Source of the DNA: Ravibacter arvi
GTDB taxonomy: Bacteria; Bacteroidota; Bacteroidia; Cytophagales; Spirosomataceae
Direction: 5' to 3'
Assembly: GCF_039540405.1 (NCBI RefSeq)
Contig: NZ_BAABEY010000036.1
Location: 496,001-560,000, forward strand
DNA length: 64,000 nt
The notes beneath the pieces were generated by a model, which made no database searches, was not told the origin of the DNA, and was given only the letters and a program-made list of their open reading frames with translations. The position numbers and the translations under genes were made by a program. The first letter of the stretch is position 1. Each line of letters starts with the position of its first letter. This document shows positions 35,801 to 45,180 of this stretch, piece after piece.

Positions 35801-37453
35801 ATGCACAAAATTTTTCTAGCGGCGGCCTTGTTCGCCACCACTTTTTTGGCTTGCACGCCTAAGCCTTCCGACGGGAATGAAGCGGATATCATCATCTACG
35901 GCGGGACTTCAGCCGCTGTAGTTGCAGCCGTACAAGCTGTGAAAATGAATAAGACGGTTATTGTGGTTTCGCCCGATGTCCATCTCGGCGGACTTACTTC
36001 CGGCGGGCTCGGGTTTACCGATTCCGGCAATACCGGCTCTATCGGCGGCCTGTCGCGCGAGTTTTATCAGCGTGTTTACCAGGAATACCAGAAAGATGAA
36101 AACTGGAAATGGCAGAAAAAAGATGAGTTTAGCAACAAAGGGCAGGGGACTAAAGCGATGAATGAAAGCGACCAGACCATGTGGACCTTTGAACCGCATA
36201 TCGCTGAACGTGTGTACGACAACTGGGTTGCTGAACTCGGAATTCCGGTACATCGGGACGAGTGGCTGGACAGGTCCGGGGGAGTGGAAGTAAAGGACGG
36301 CAAAATAACAGCCATCACTACCCTAAGCGGTAAGACTTTCAGGGGTAAGGCGTTTATTGATGCCACCTATGAGGGTGATCTTATGGCTGCTGCCGGGGTG
36401 AGCTTCCATGTCGGGAGAGAGGCCAACAGTGTGTATGGAGAAGAATGGAACGGCGTTCAGACGGGTGTCCTTCACCATCGCCATTGGTTTGCTGCGAACA
36501 TTAGCCCTTACAAGATTCCGGGGGACTCTACGAGCGGTGTGCTACCCAGGATTTCTACGGCCGACCCGGGTGTAAAAAACGAGGGCGATGATAAAATTCA
36601 GGCTTACTGTTTCCGGATGTGTCTCACCTACGACCCTGAGAACAGGATTCCTTTTCCGAGACCGGCCGATTATGATTCCACCCAATACGAATTACTCGCC
36701 CGGGCGTACAGTGCAGGTTGGCGTGAGACTTTCGACAAGTTCGATACCATTCCCAATCGCAAAACTGACACCAACAACCATGGCCCTTTCAGCACCGACA
36801 ACATCGGGATGAATTACGACTACCCCAATGCTTCTTATGAACGCCGGAAGGAAATCATCAGGGAGCACGAAAGTTACCAGAAAGGGCTGATGTACTTCAT
36901 TGCCAACGATCCCCGCATTCCCAAGGATGTACAGGAGCAGTTCAGAACCTGGGGGCTGCCTAAAGACGAGTTTACAGACAACGGAAACTGGTCGCATCAA
37001 CTTTACATCAGGGAAGCTCGTCGGATGGTGGGGGAGTCCGTAATGACAGAGCACGAAGTATTGGGGAAGAAAGAGGTAAACGATCCCGTTGGAATGGGCT
37101 CCTATACCCTGGATTCGCACAATATTCAGCGTTACATCAAAAAGGACGGCTATGTTCAGAATGAGGGAGATATCGGTGTGAAAGTACCACGCCCCTACAA
37201 GATTTCATACCGGTCGCTGATTCCAAAAAAGGAGGAGATCCAAAACCTGTTGGTACCGATCTGTCTGTCGAGTTCTCATATAGCGTTCGGCTCTATCCGT
37301 ATGGAGCCGGTCTTTATGATCCTCGGTCAAAGTGCAGCTACAGCGGCCGCAATGGCCGTTGAAAAGGGAAGCGCTGTCCAGGACATTGATTATGCCGAAT
37401 TGAGAGCGAGACTGGAAAGTGACAAGCAACGCCTGGAAGTGGCACAGAAGTAA
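35801..37453 (+). CDS. FAD-dependent oxidoreductase lipoprotein lacking the golvesin-like domain (3 of 3)
   Basis: The 550-residue paralogue has a lipobox (TFLAC near residue 18) and the same FAD fold (IIYGGTSAAVVAAVQAVKMN, then HLGGLTSGGLGFTDSGN). It has an insertion of about 25 residues after residue 85 (KDENWKWQKKDEFSNKG) and ends soon after the conserved SSSHIAFGSIRMEPVFMILG, so the C-terminal domain found in its two neighbours is absent. It is the most divergent of the three. It lies 47 bases after the second copy. Together they suggest several oxidation steps or several related substrates. Confidence 0.88.
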   Translation: MHKIFLAAALFATTFLACTPKPSDGNEADIIIYGGTSAAVVAAVQAVKMNKTVIVVSPDVHLGGLTSGGLGFTDSGNTGSIGGLSREFYQRVYQEYQKDENWKWQKKDEFSNKGQGTKAMNESDQTMWTFEPHIAERVYDNWVAELGIPVHRDEWLDRSGGVEVKDGKITAITTLSGKTFRGKAFIDATYEGDLMAAAGVSFHVGREANSVYGEEWNGVQTGVLHHRHWFAANISPYKIPGDSTSGVLPRISTADPGVKNEGDDKIQAYCFRMCLTYDPENRIPFPRPADYDSTQYELLARAYSAGWRETFDKFDTIPNRKTDTNNHGPFSTDNIGMNYDYPNASYERRKEIIREHESYQKGLMYFIANDPRIPKDVQEQFRTWGLPKDEFTDNGNWSHQLYIREARRMVGESVMTEHEVLGKKEVNDPVGMGSYTLDSHNIQRYIKKDGYVQNEGDIGVKVPRPYKISYRSLIPKKEEIQNLLVPICLSSSHIAFGSIRMEPVFMILGQSAATAAAMAVEKGSAVQDIDYAELRARLESDKQRLEVAQK

Positions 37454-37476
37454 CTACACCTTTCATTTCGACCAAA

Positions 37477-37520
37477 AGAGCACTAATTACACAAAGGAAA
37501 CGCTGTGTACTTAGTGCTCT
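37477..37520 (+). terminator. 17-bp hairpin after the third FAD oxidoreductase
   Basis: Bases 37477-37493 (AGAGCACTAATTACACA) pair with 37504-37520 with one mismatch and a 10-base loop, 23 bases after the stop codon. No T run follows. It could end the transcript or be a degenerate copy of the GAGCAC-type repeat that follows. Confidence 0.45.
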
Positions 37521-37532
37521 CTCCGTTGAAAT

Positions 37533-37880
37533 ACAACCGCAAAACCCCAAAGAACGCAAATAAACCTCTGTGCTCCCTGCGCTCTCTGTGGTTAAAAAAG
37601 TACAACCACAAAGCCCACAAAGAGCGCAAAGAAAACTCTGTGCTCCCCGCGCCCTCCGCGGTTAGAAAAGTACAACCACAAAGCCCACAAAGAACGCAAA
37701 GAAACCTCTGTGCTCCCCGCGCCCTCCGTGGTTAAAAAAACAACCACAAAGCCCACAAAGAGCGCAAAGAAAACTCTGTGCTCCCCGCGCCCTCCGCGGT
37801 TAAAAAAATACAACCGCAAAGCCCACGAAGAACGCAAAGAAAACTCTGCGCTCCCAGCGCGCTCTGTGGTTAATTTTTTA
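37533..37880. repeat. five tandem copies of a 68-70 bp palindromic repeat
   Basis: Units start at 37533, 37602, 37672, 37740 and 37810, giving periods of 69, 70, 68 and 70 bases. Each unit reads ACAACCrCAAAG..., then a middle AAACTCTGTGCTCC, then CGCGCCCTCCGCGGTTA, so each can fold on itself with some G-U pairs. Copies differ at a few sites, often G/A or C/T. The units touch each other with no spacers. Together with flanks they fill the 539-base gap (37454-37992) between two regulatory loci, in which no gene was found. A related single element lies at 55661-55792. Confidence 0.85.
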
Positions 37881-37992
37881 AGTTCCGGAGCCCGTAACCT
37901 CGCGCCGCCAACCTTTTTACAGGGTTGAATGGTTTTTATAATTCTTTGTCGAGACTTTTGTATTAAATTAGTGTTTTACTAACATACTGCGC

Positions 37993-38565
37993 GTGGTTTT
38001 GACAGAACGGGATCTGCTCAGGCAATTGGGTACGGGGGATAGGATTGCCTTTGAGCTTATTTACGAACAATATTGGGAGCGCCTTTATCGAATTGCGAGA
38101 GAAAAAGTACTGTACCCCGAAAATGCCGAAGAGATTGTTCAGGATATATTCGTAGATCTGTGGGAGCGGAGAAAGGGACTCGCTATACACGACCTGGAGC
38201 ACTATTTATTGCGTGCTGTAAAGTATAAGGTGCTCGATTATGTGCGGGCGCAAATTATTAGAAGACAACACGAAAATACCGTTATCACCACACTGTCGGA
38301 GCAGTTTGACTCCGAAACCGAAGAGGAACTGGCCTACAGAGAGCTCCGCGATGCTTTTCAGACCGCCCTCGGGGATCTTCCCGAAAAGACCAGGGAAATC
38401 TTTCGCCTCAGCCGCATCGAACAACTTTCTTCCCGCGAAATTTCCGATCGCCTTCAGATACCCGAACGCACCGTTACCTACCACCTCGCGCAGGGCTTGA
38501 GGACACTCCGCGTCCATCTCAAAGATTTTGTCGTCCTGGCATTATCCTGTCTATTGATCCGGTAG
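37993..38565 (+). CDS. ECF-type RNA polymerase sigma factor of the third SusCD locus
   Basis: The 190-residue protein has sigma region 2 (DRIAFELIYEQYWERLYRIA, then EEIVQDIFVDLWERR) and region 4 (LPEKTREIFRLSRIEQLSSR, then EISDRLQIPERTVTYHLAQG). The start is not ATG: GTG at 37993 is used here, with TTG at 37999 as alternative. It heads a second sigma/FecR/STN-SusC/SusD relay and probably controls the SusC gene at 39971. A hydrophobic C-terminal tail (FVVLALSCLLIR) is present, a feature often seen in Bacteroidota SusC-linked sigma factors. Confidence 0.92.
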   Translation: MVLTERDLLRQLGTGDRIAFELIYEQYWERLYRIAREKVLYPENAEEIVQDIFVDLWERRKGLAIHDLEHYLLRAVKYKVLDYVRAQIIRRQHENTVITTLSEQFDSETEEELAYRELRDAFQTALGDLPEKTREIFRLSRIEQLSSREISDRLQIPERTVTYHLAQGLRTLRVHLKDFVVLALSCLLIR

Positions 38566-38709
38566 TAGTTTGATGACTGTATTTTTTAAAGAAATATTGC
38601 GCTTTTTCACGCAATACGTATAATTTATTGTAGTTTTTTTATCTCTATTTGCCGAAAATCCACGTCGGGACGACTTATGTCTAAAGCAGGCGAATGCCCT
38701 TAACCCGAT

Positions 38710-39765
38710 ATGCGCATAAAAGGATTTCTTTCATTGTTAAAAAAGTACCGGCAGGGGACTTTGCCGGACGAAAAAAAGAAGGTAATGGACACCTGGTATG
38801 ATGCCTTTGGAGCGGAAAACTCCGAAGAGGCAGACAGCACGCCGGTGGTGAAAGAGAGGATCTGGAGTGCAGTGGTGAGAAGGACTGCCGGAAATGATTC
38901 CGAGGGCGTGCAACCGGTGAGAAAAAGGACTTTCCTCCGTTATTCCGGTTGGGCGGCGGCTCTGGCCGGAATTGCCTGGGCCGGCTGGATGTATTATGCG
39001 CCCCCACCGGAGCAGGCACTCGCAGAAGGCGATAATACCGTCATAAGGAAGGAAGGGTGGAAATTAGTGGAAAACAGCCTGCAGACAGAGAAAGAGACGC
39101 TTCTCCCGGATGGCAGTAAGGTGATTCTGAAACCGGGAAGCTCGGTTGAGTTCCCGGAAGTGTTTGCCGGCCGGGAGCGATTGGTTTATATGCAGGGAAA
39201 AGCTTTTTTTGACGTCGTCAAAGATCAAAACCGGCCCTTTCTTGTCCATGCCGGCGAGCTTGTTGTAAGGGTGCTGGGAACCAGCTTTACCATTTCCGAG
39301 CTGGGCGGTACTGCAGCAACGGAAGTAGCGGTGATGTCAGGCCGGGTAGTGGTTGAAAAAACGATCCTCAAAGACCGTAAACCAAGTGCCGTTGAAAGCA
39401 AGCTGGTGCTGACGCCCAATAAAAAAATTACATTTTTCAAGGATACCGGACATTATATCACCGGTTTGGTGGCGAAGCCGGTCATCATCGAAAAAACCGA
39501 GGAGTTCGTTAACCCCGATGCTTTCGACTTTGATGAGGTCCCGTTGCGGCAGATTCTCTCCAAAATGGAAAAGGCTTACGGGGTATCAATTGATTCCAGT
39601 AATGAAACCTTGCTGGACTGCGTTATTACCGCCGATCTTTCTTCCGACAATTTATATGGGAGCCTGGAATTAATCTGCGCCGTTTTAAACGGAAGTTATG
39701 AGGTGATCGGGAATTCTATTCTGCTTTCGGGTGGTGTTTGCAATGACTGGAAAAAGATCCCCTGA
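38710..39765 (+). CDS. FecR family anti-sigma factor
   Basis: The 351-residue regulator has a cytoplasmic N-terminal region (FLSLLKKYRQGTLPDEKK), a single membrane span (about residues 80-97; YSGWAAALAGIAWAGWMYY), a FecR domain (GSSVEFPEVFAGRERLVYMQ, then VVRVLGTSFTISE) and a C-terminal DUF4974 domain (FDFDEVPLRQILSKMEKAYG) near residue 270 onward. It links the STN domain of the SusC at 39971 to the sigma factor at 37993. The last residues (GGVCNDWKKIP) extend slightly past the domain. Confidence 0.92.
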   Translation: MRIKGFLSLLKKYRQGTLPDEKKKVMDTWYDAFGAENSEEADSTPVVKERIWSAVVRRTAGNDSEGVQPVRKRTFLRYSGWAAALAGIAWAGWMYYAPPPEQALAEGDNTVIRKEGWKLVENSLQTEKETLLPDGSKVILKPGSSVEFPEVFAGRERLVYMQGKAFFDVVKDQNRPFLVHAGELVVRVLGTSFTISELGGTAATEVAVMSGRVVVEKTILKDRKPSAVESKLVLTPNKKITFFKDTGHYITGLVAKPVIIEKTEEFVNPDAFDFDEVPLRQILSKMEKAYGVSIDSSNETLLDCVITADLSSDNLYGSLELICAVLNGSYEVIGNSILLSGGVCNDWKKIP

Positions 39766-39846
39766 GATACAAACCTGAATTATTTAATTGACCTAATCCA
39801 ACCAATATGATAGCTAAAATCTATTAACCTCCAATCTTAATAAAAA

Positions 39847-39887
39847 AACCGGAAGTGAGGGAAGCACCTCCGGTTGATGCTTCCTCA
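39847..39887 (+). promoter_or_regulatory. two mutually exclusive hairpins in the leader of the third susC
   Basis: AACCGGA (39847-39853) pairs with TCCGGTT (39869-39875), helped by GTG/CAC inside. TGAGGGAAGCA (39856-39866) pairs instead with TGCTTCCTCA (39878-39887), leaving one bulged G. The two stems share bases and cannot form together. They lie 84-124 bases before the susC start, between fecR and susC, and no T run follows either stem. Confidence 0.45.
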
Positions 39888-39970
39888 GCCAGAACTGGTC
39901 TGATTACTTCGTTTGGCGACGAAGCAGGAAGCTTTTTGTCAAATCTTACAGGATCTAACAAAACAAATTA

Positions 39971-42900
39971 ATGGAAAAAAAACAAAAGATTCTACCACCG
40001 ATAGGTACTATTATGAAACTTACGGTTATGCAGCTTGCAATTTCATTTTGCACGGCTGTTTCTACATTCGCCAATGTGGTTGAAGCTCAGGAATTGCTGG
40101 CGAAAAAAGTTTCGCTTCAAATTGAGCACAAGGAGCTGAAAACGGCTCTGGCGGCAATAGAGCTGAATACCGGGGTAAAGTTCGTATATGGTGCAAAGGC
40201 GCTTCCTCTGAAGCGAAAGGTCTCATTCTCAGTGGCCAACAAAAGCGTAGCCGAAGCACTCGATGAATTGTTCAACCCCGACAAAATCAGCTACCGGGTG
40301 GTACGGAATAAGATTGTCTTAAGCCTGGAACCTTCTCACGGACAACCTTCCGCAACGGCTGAAACCGGTATGGTAATGCCGGTTGATAAGACTTTGAAAG
40401 GAAAAGTGACAGACGAGAAAGGAGAGGGCCTGCCCGGAGTAAGCATTATCCTGAAGGGAACCCAACGCGGGACGGTCACTGATATTGACGGGAACTATGA
40501 GCTGAGCATACCCGATGCGGATGCCGTTCTGATTTTCTCTTTTGTGGGGTACTTGTCGCAGGAGCTGCAGGTAGGTACCCGGACAACGCTGGATCTGTCA
40601 CTTCAGACCGATCAGAAGGCCCTTGAGGAAATTGTGGTGGTAGGATACGGTACACAGAAAAAGCGGGATGTTTCTACCGCCATTTCATCGGTTTCAAGCA
40701 AGGAGTTGAAAGACAAGCCCATGGCTAACTTTGCTTCTGCCATGACCGGGAAAATGGCCGGTGTGAGAATCGTCAACAGCAACTCGGCGCCCGGCGGTGG
40801 TACTACTATCCGTATTCGTGGGGTGAGCTCACTCAACGCCTCCAATAACCCGCTGATCGTGATTGACGGGTTTCCGCTGAAGGACGGGTTTGATAAAAAT
40901 GAAAACCCGCTCAACAGTATTAACGTTGCCGATATCGAGTCTATCGAAGTGCTGAAAGATGCTTCCTCAAGCGCAATTTACGGTACTCAGGCGGCTAATG
41001 GGGTGATCATGATTACTACGAAAAAGGGGAAGAAAGGGAAACCCACGCTCAGCATCAATGCGAGCACCGGCTACGACAGGATGATCAATAAAATTGATGT
41101 GCTCAACCGCGAGGATTTCCTGAAATATATCGACCACGCCCGTGCTGCCGCTTATGTCCTGGAAGACCCGAACTTTGGTACGAATAACCCGGAACTGCCC
41201 CTGTGGAAATGGACGGACTCGGATGAGCTGCGGGTTGAAAACTGGAAGAAGTATTCCAGCAATGCACCCGGTATGGCCGCGCCCGGTAACTTGTTCAACC
41301 GTTGGATCACCGTTATCGATACGGTCCGTAAAATGCCTTACGATACAGACTGGCAGGACGTGATTACCCGTACCGGCAAGACGACAGATCTCCAGCTTTC
41401 TGCTACAGGCGGGACCGACAATGTGAGTTATATGCTGTCGGGAGGATACTTTGACCAGACCGGTATTGTCATGAATTCAAACTACAACCGGTTCTCTTTC
41501 AGAGCGAATGTTGACCTTAAGATTACCAACCGGTTGAGAGCAGGGCTCCTGTTGGCGCCAAGCCTGGAGAATTCCAATGTACTGCCCAATATCGAAGGCA
41601 GCCCGACAACTAGTCCGACAATCAACCCGTTTTACAATGCGGTGGCTATGCCGCCGATCTGGAACCCGAGAAATGAGGCCGGCGAGCCGGTATTTTACGG
41701 CAATACGCTGCTCGATCCATGGGATTGGAATTTCGCGTTCTTTGTTAACCCGCTTCATTTGTTCCTAAAGCAGGACAAACGCCGGATTTTCAAAAATTTG
41801 TCAACCTTCTACGGGGAGGTGGATATCATCAAAGGACTGAAGTTCCGTTCTGAATTTCACACGGAGTATCGCCAGCGCGAGCGGAATTATTTCCAACCCA
41901 GCTCGGTTCCCACCCAGTCGGCTACTTTTTCCAGGTCACAGGGGATTAACGAGATGCGCAACAGGTTGTACTGGAACTCACAGAATTTCCTGAGCTACCA
42001 GCGCGAGTTCGGAAAGCATTCGGTCAGCGCCGTAGCGGGATATTCGGTGGAGGAAACCCAGTACCGGTCAGTTGATCTGATCAAGTATGACTACCCTACC
42101 GACATTTTACCCACACTGAACGAAGCGATTACCATTCTGAATGCACAGAATGATGCGCGGAATAACCGTTCGAGCGAGGCGATGATCGGCAGCTTCGGGC
42201 GGGTGATGTACAATTATGCCGGCAAATATTACCTTACCGGTAGCATACGCCGCGACGGATCGTCCAAATTCGGGGCCGACAAAAAATGGGGCGTGTTCCC
42301 GTCGGTGTCCGCTGCCTGGCGTATTTCCGACGAAAAGTTCTTCAGCCCGTTCCAGAAATATATCAGCGATCTTAAGCTTCGCGGCGGATGGGGTATTATC
42401 GGGAATGCCGGTATCGACAACTACCTGGCCCTGGCTACGCTCGAGTCCAAACCCTATGTGCTGGGGGGCGGAGCGGCGGTTTCCGCGGGCTATGCCGAAG
42501 GGAAAATTGCCAATTCAATCCTGGGCTGGGAGGAAACAACCGACTGGAGCGCGGGAATTGACGCCGAGATACTCAACAACCGGATCAATTTCAGTATCGA
42601 CTATTTCTACCGGCATACCCAAAATATGCTGTTCAAAATGCCGCTCCCGGTGTTGACCGGGTTTGGGGAGTACATGGCCAATGTGGGCGCAATGCGCAAC
42701 CGCGGCTATGAGTATACCATTACGTCGCGCAACCTTACGGGCGCATTAAAGTGGACGACCAGTGCAAATTTGTCCTACTATCGCAACCGCGTGCTGGACA
42801 CCGGGAAGGACAAAAGACCACTGATAAAGGACGATGGTTATACCTCGGAGAACCGCCCGATTGCAGGGATTTACGGCGGGGTTTACCTGGGCCCGTACCG

Positions 42901-43555
42901 CGACTGGCAGGACGTGAAGACCTCGCCCATTGTCAATGCCAACAACCCGAGCTGGCGTTTCAGGTCCAGCCCCGGTACCCCCAAGCTGGCAGATGTAAAT
43001 GGTGACGGGATAATAGATGCCAGTGACAACACGGTGATCGGATCCAATATTCCTGATTTTATCTGGGGAATGACCAATACTTTTGAATACAAGGGGCTCG
43101 ATCTGACTGTCCAGGTAAATGGTACCCAGGGGGGAGACATTTCCATGCGCCAGATGGAAGGTGTGTTCGGGAGAGGCGCCGGTAACATGAACACCACTTA
43201 TGACTATTACCGGAATTACTGGACTCCGGACAATCCCGATGCCAAATATGCGGCGCCTAACCGGAAGTCGTACGACGGTACCAACACCAGCGGTACGCTC
43301 CTGTACAAGGGGACGTTCGTGAACATTCAGAACATTGCGCTGGGCTACACACTCCCGGCACATCTGACCGAAAGACTGACGCTTTCAAGGGTAAGGTTCT
43401 ATACCACCATCCTGAATGCCTGGTACATTACCAAGTTCCCGGGTTATAACCCTGAGGCCAATGCCATGGGTGACAGCGCCTATTCGCAAGGGATCAACCG
43501 TGATTCTTATCCGATGTCGCGTTCCGTATCCTTTGGTGTCAACTTGTCCTTCTAA
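39971..43555 (+). CDS. SusC/RagA family TonB-linked transporter with STN signalling domain
   Basis: This 1194-residue outer-membrane transporter is the largest SusC here. Following a signal (cleavage near VVEAQE) come the STN domain (about residues 45-120; VSLQIEHKELKTALAAIELN), the carboxypeptidase-D-like domain (LKGKVTDEKGEGLPGVSII), TonB-box region EEIVVVGYGTQKK, plug (PLIVIDGFPLKD, VLKDASSSAIYGTQAANGV) and barrel ending FGVNLSF. It should both import substrate with the SusD at 43697 and signal through the upstream FecR/sigma pair. No enzyme gene accompanies this set, so the substrate is unknown. Confidence 0.95.
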   Translation: MEKKQKILPPIGTIMKLTVMQLAISFCTAVSTFANVVEAQELLAKKVSLQIEHKELKTALAAIELNTGVKFVYGAKALPLKRKVSFSVANKSVAEALDELFNPDKISYRVVRNKIVLSLEPSHGQPSATAETGMVMPVDKTLKGKVTDEKGEGLPGVSIILKGTQRGTVTDIDGNYELSIPDADAVLIFSFVGYLSQELQVGTRTTLDLSLQTDQKALEEIVVVGYGTQKKRDVSTAISSVSSKELKDKPMANFASAMTGKMAGVRIVNSNSAPGGGTTIRIRGVSSLNASNNPLIVIDGFPLKDGFDKNENPLNSINVADIESIEVLKDASSSAIYGTQAANGVIMITTKKGKKGKPTLSINASTGYDRMINKIDVLNREDFLKYIDHARAAAYVLEDPNFGTNNPELPLWKWTDSDELRVENWKKYSSNAPGMAAPGNLFNRWITVIDTVRKMPYDTDWQDVITRTGKTTDLQLSATGGTDNVSYMLSGGYFDQTGIVMNSNYNRFSFRANVDLKITNRLRAGLLLAPSLENSNVLPNIEGSPTTSPTINPFYNAVAMPPIWNPRNEAGEPVFYGNTLLDPWDWNFAFFVNPLHLFLKQDKRRIFKNLSTFYGEVDIIKGLKFRSEFHTEYRQRERNYFQPSSVPTQSATFSRSQGINEMRNRLYWNSQNFLSYQREFGKHSVSAVAGYSVEETQYRSVDLIKYDYPTDILPTLNEAITILNAQNDARNNRSSEAMIGSFGRVMYNYAGKYYLTGSIRRDGSSKFGADKKWGVFPSVSAAWRISDEKFFSPFQKYISDLKLRGGWGIIGNAGIDNYLALATLESKPYVLGGGAAVSAGYAEGKIANSILGWEETTDWSAGIDAEILNNRINFSIDYFYRHTQNMLFKMPLPVLTGFGEYMANVGAMRNRGYEYTITSRNLTGALKWTTSANLSYYRNRVLDTGKDKRPLIKDDGYTSENRPIAGIYGGVYLGPYRDWQDVKTSPIVNANNPSWRFRSSPGTPKLADVNGDGIIDASDNTVIGSNIPDFIWGMTNTFEYKGLDLTVQVNGTQGGDISMRQMEGVFGRGAGNMNTTYDYYRNYWTPDNPDAKYAAPNRKSYDGTNTSGTLLYKGTFVNIQNIALGYTLPAHLTERLTLSRVRFYTTILNAWYITKFPGYNPEANAMGDSAYSQGINRDSYPMSRSVSFGVNLSF

Positions 43556-43579
43556 ACCGGTTTTAGCATTATGAAACAG

Positions 43580-43694
43580 CCATGAGCTTTGAGGTATTAG
43601 CTACAAGAGGCACACAAACGGCTGATGAATAAATAGCTCACCCCTCACAGCTCAAACCTCAAACCTCACGGCTCAGAGCTCACAACTTTTATAC
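43580..43694. repeat. TGAGG/CCTCA inverted repeat ending in ACTTTTATACA before susD
   Basis: The left arm (43582-43602, TGAGCTTTGAGGTATTAGCT) faces a pyrimidine-rich right arm of CTCA units (43636-43682). The element ends with ACTTTTATACA at 43685-43695, and the susD start codon follows one base later. The TGAGGTATTAGCTA core is shared with the copy at 3094. The element fills the gap between susC and susD. Confidence 0.7.
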
Positions 43695-43696
43695 AG

Positions 43697-45157
43697 ATGA
43701 AAAAGATACTGTTGATAATATCGTCCTGTTTTCTGATGATGGCCTGTTCGGAGGAGTTTCTGAACCGCCAGCCGGAAGATGCACTCTCGCCGGGTGCTTT
43801 CTACAAAAACCAGGCACAGGTGAAGGCCTCATTGGTAGGCTGCTACAAGGTGTTACAATCCATCTACAACCAGACCGATTTCCCGTTGGTGCCGGAGCTG
43901 ATGTCGGATGACGGTAAAGACCGCTTTCGAACCGATGTCTGGCAGACTTTTAAAAAGACCAATGCAGATTCCAGGATCAATATCTGGGTCAATAACTATA
44001 AGATGATTGCCAATGTCAACACCCTCCTGGGGGTGATTGAGACTTACAAGGCCAAGGATGCGGCTGAAGAGAAGCAAATACTGGCGTATAAAAGCGAAGC
44101 CATGTTTTTGAGAGCATTGGCCTATTTCAATCTCGTCCGGATCTATGGCGATGTTCCCCTGGTCAGCAAGAGTTTTACCGATCTCAACACCGCCTTTGGT
44201 ATCGGCCGGACTCCCGTTGCGGAAGTCTACAGTAAGCTGATTGTCCCCGATCTGGAATTTGCAGCCGCCAATGCATTGAAAAAGAGCGAACTGAAAGGGG
44301 AAGAGGCCCGGGCTTCGAAAGGCGCAGCGCTCACCATGCTCGGTAAGGTGTACCTGACGCTGAACAATCACGCAAAGGCAGCCGAAGTGCTGAAAAGACT
44401 GGTAGAAGACAATGAAGCCGGTACCTACGCGCTGTTGCCTAACTACCAGGATGTATTCAGCTCAACCAATAAGTTTCACGCAGAGTCCATTTTCGAGGTA
44501 AATTTCAATGTGGCCGCGGGGCAGCCAAGCTATTGGTTCCGGTGGGTCAACAACGATGTAGGACTCATCTGGGGCGTTTCCGGGGCTACCAACCTTTTGG
44601 TAGAACATAACCTGATGCGGGAGTTTGTTAACAGCGGGGAGTCTATACGTTACAAGACGACTGTGGATTCCGGATACATCGCTTCCAGTACGATACCCAT
44701 TCAGGCCTGGGTGATCAAGCACTGCCCGCCGCCGGCCCAACTGAAGCCTTTCAATAACACGGGCACCGATAACAATTGGGTGGTAACCCGTTATGCCGAC
44801 GCGCTGCTTATGTATGCGGAAGCACTTCTCGCACTTGGCAGGAAAGAGGATGCCGCTAAATATGTCAATATGGTAAGGGTAAGGGGGAAAGTGCCGCCGA
44901 TTACTGCGGCCGGCCTTGATCTTGACGCCATTCTCCATGAGCGCCGAATGGAGCTTGCTTTCGAAGGGCACCGGTATTTCGACCTGGTTAGAACCGGCAA
45001 GGCAATTCCGGTCATTACCAAAGCGTTGATGACGCCATTGGATTATGATACGAATATAGCCATCTCCGGGCCTATTTCTGAAGAGCAGTTAATTCTGCCG
45101 ATCCCGGTGGCTGAGATTGAAAAGGACCAGACACTTCCGCAAAATTCAGGTTATTAA
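43697..45157 (+). CDS. RagB/SusD family nutrient-binding lipoprotein
   Basis: The 486-residue lipoprotein (lipobox MMACS near residue 17) is the partner of the SusC before it. SusD features are YKSEAMFLRALAYFNLVRIY near residue 132 and the C-terminal block HERRMELAFEGHRYFDLVR, with the family ending LPIPVAEIE...QNSGY. Its start codon lies almost directly after a repeat element, so the repeat supplies the ribosome-entry region. The 140-base gap to SusC is larger than at the first SusCD pair (6 bases). Confidence 0.95.
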   Translation: MKKILLIISSCFLMMACSEEFLNRQPEDALSPGAFYKNQAQVKASLVGCYKVLQSIYNQTDFPLVPELMSDDGKDRFRTDVWQTFKKTNADSRINIWVNNYKMIANVNTLLGVIETYKAKDAAEEKQILAYKSEAMFLRALAYFNLVRIYGDVPLVSKSFTDLNTAFGIGRTPVAEVYSKLIVPDLEFAAANALKKSELKGEEARASKGAALTMLGKVYLTLNNHAKAAEVLKRLVEDNEAGTYALLPNYQDVFSSTNKFHAESIFEVNFNVAAGQPSYWFRWVNNDVGLIWGVSGATNLLVEHNLMREFVNSGESIRYKTTVDSGYIASSTIPIQAWVIKHCPPPAQLKPFNNTGTDNNWVVTRYADALLMYAEALLALGRKEDAAKYVNMVRVRGKVPPITAAGLDLDAILHERRMELAFEGHRYFDLVRTGKAIPVITKALMTPLDYDTNIAISGPISEEQLILPIPVAEIEKDQTLPQNSGY

Positions 45158-45180
45158 AATAGTAATGAACAGGCATGAAG

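Noticed and set aside
31600..37453. Three FAD oxidoreductases as fragments of one broken gene
   Set aside because: Each has its own signal, a complete FAD fold and a proper stop; they are full-length paralogues.
37533..37880. Regular repeats that could be a CRISPR array
   Set aside because: The 68-70 base units touch each other with no unique spacers, are themselves palindromic, and no cas genes are nearby.
37505..37928. Open frames through the tandem repeats on both strands
   Set aside because: The predicted peptides only repeat the palindromic unit in different frames; there is no independent coding signal.
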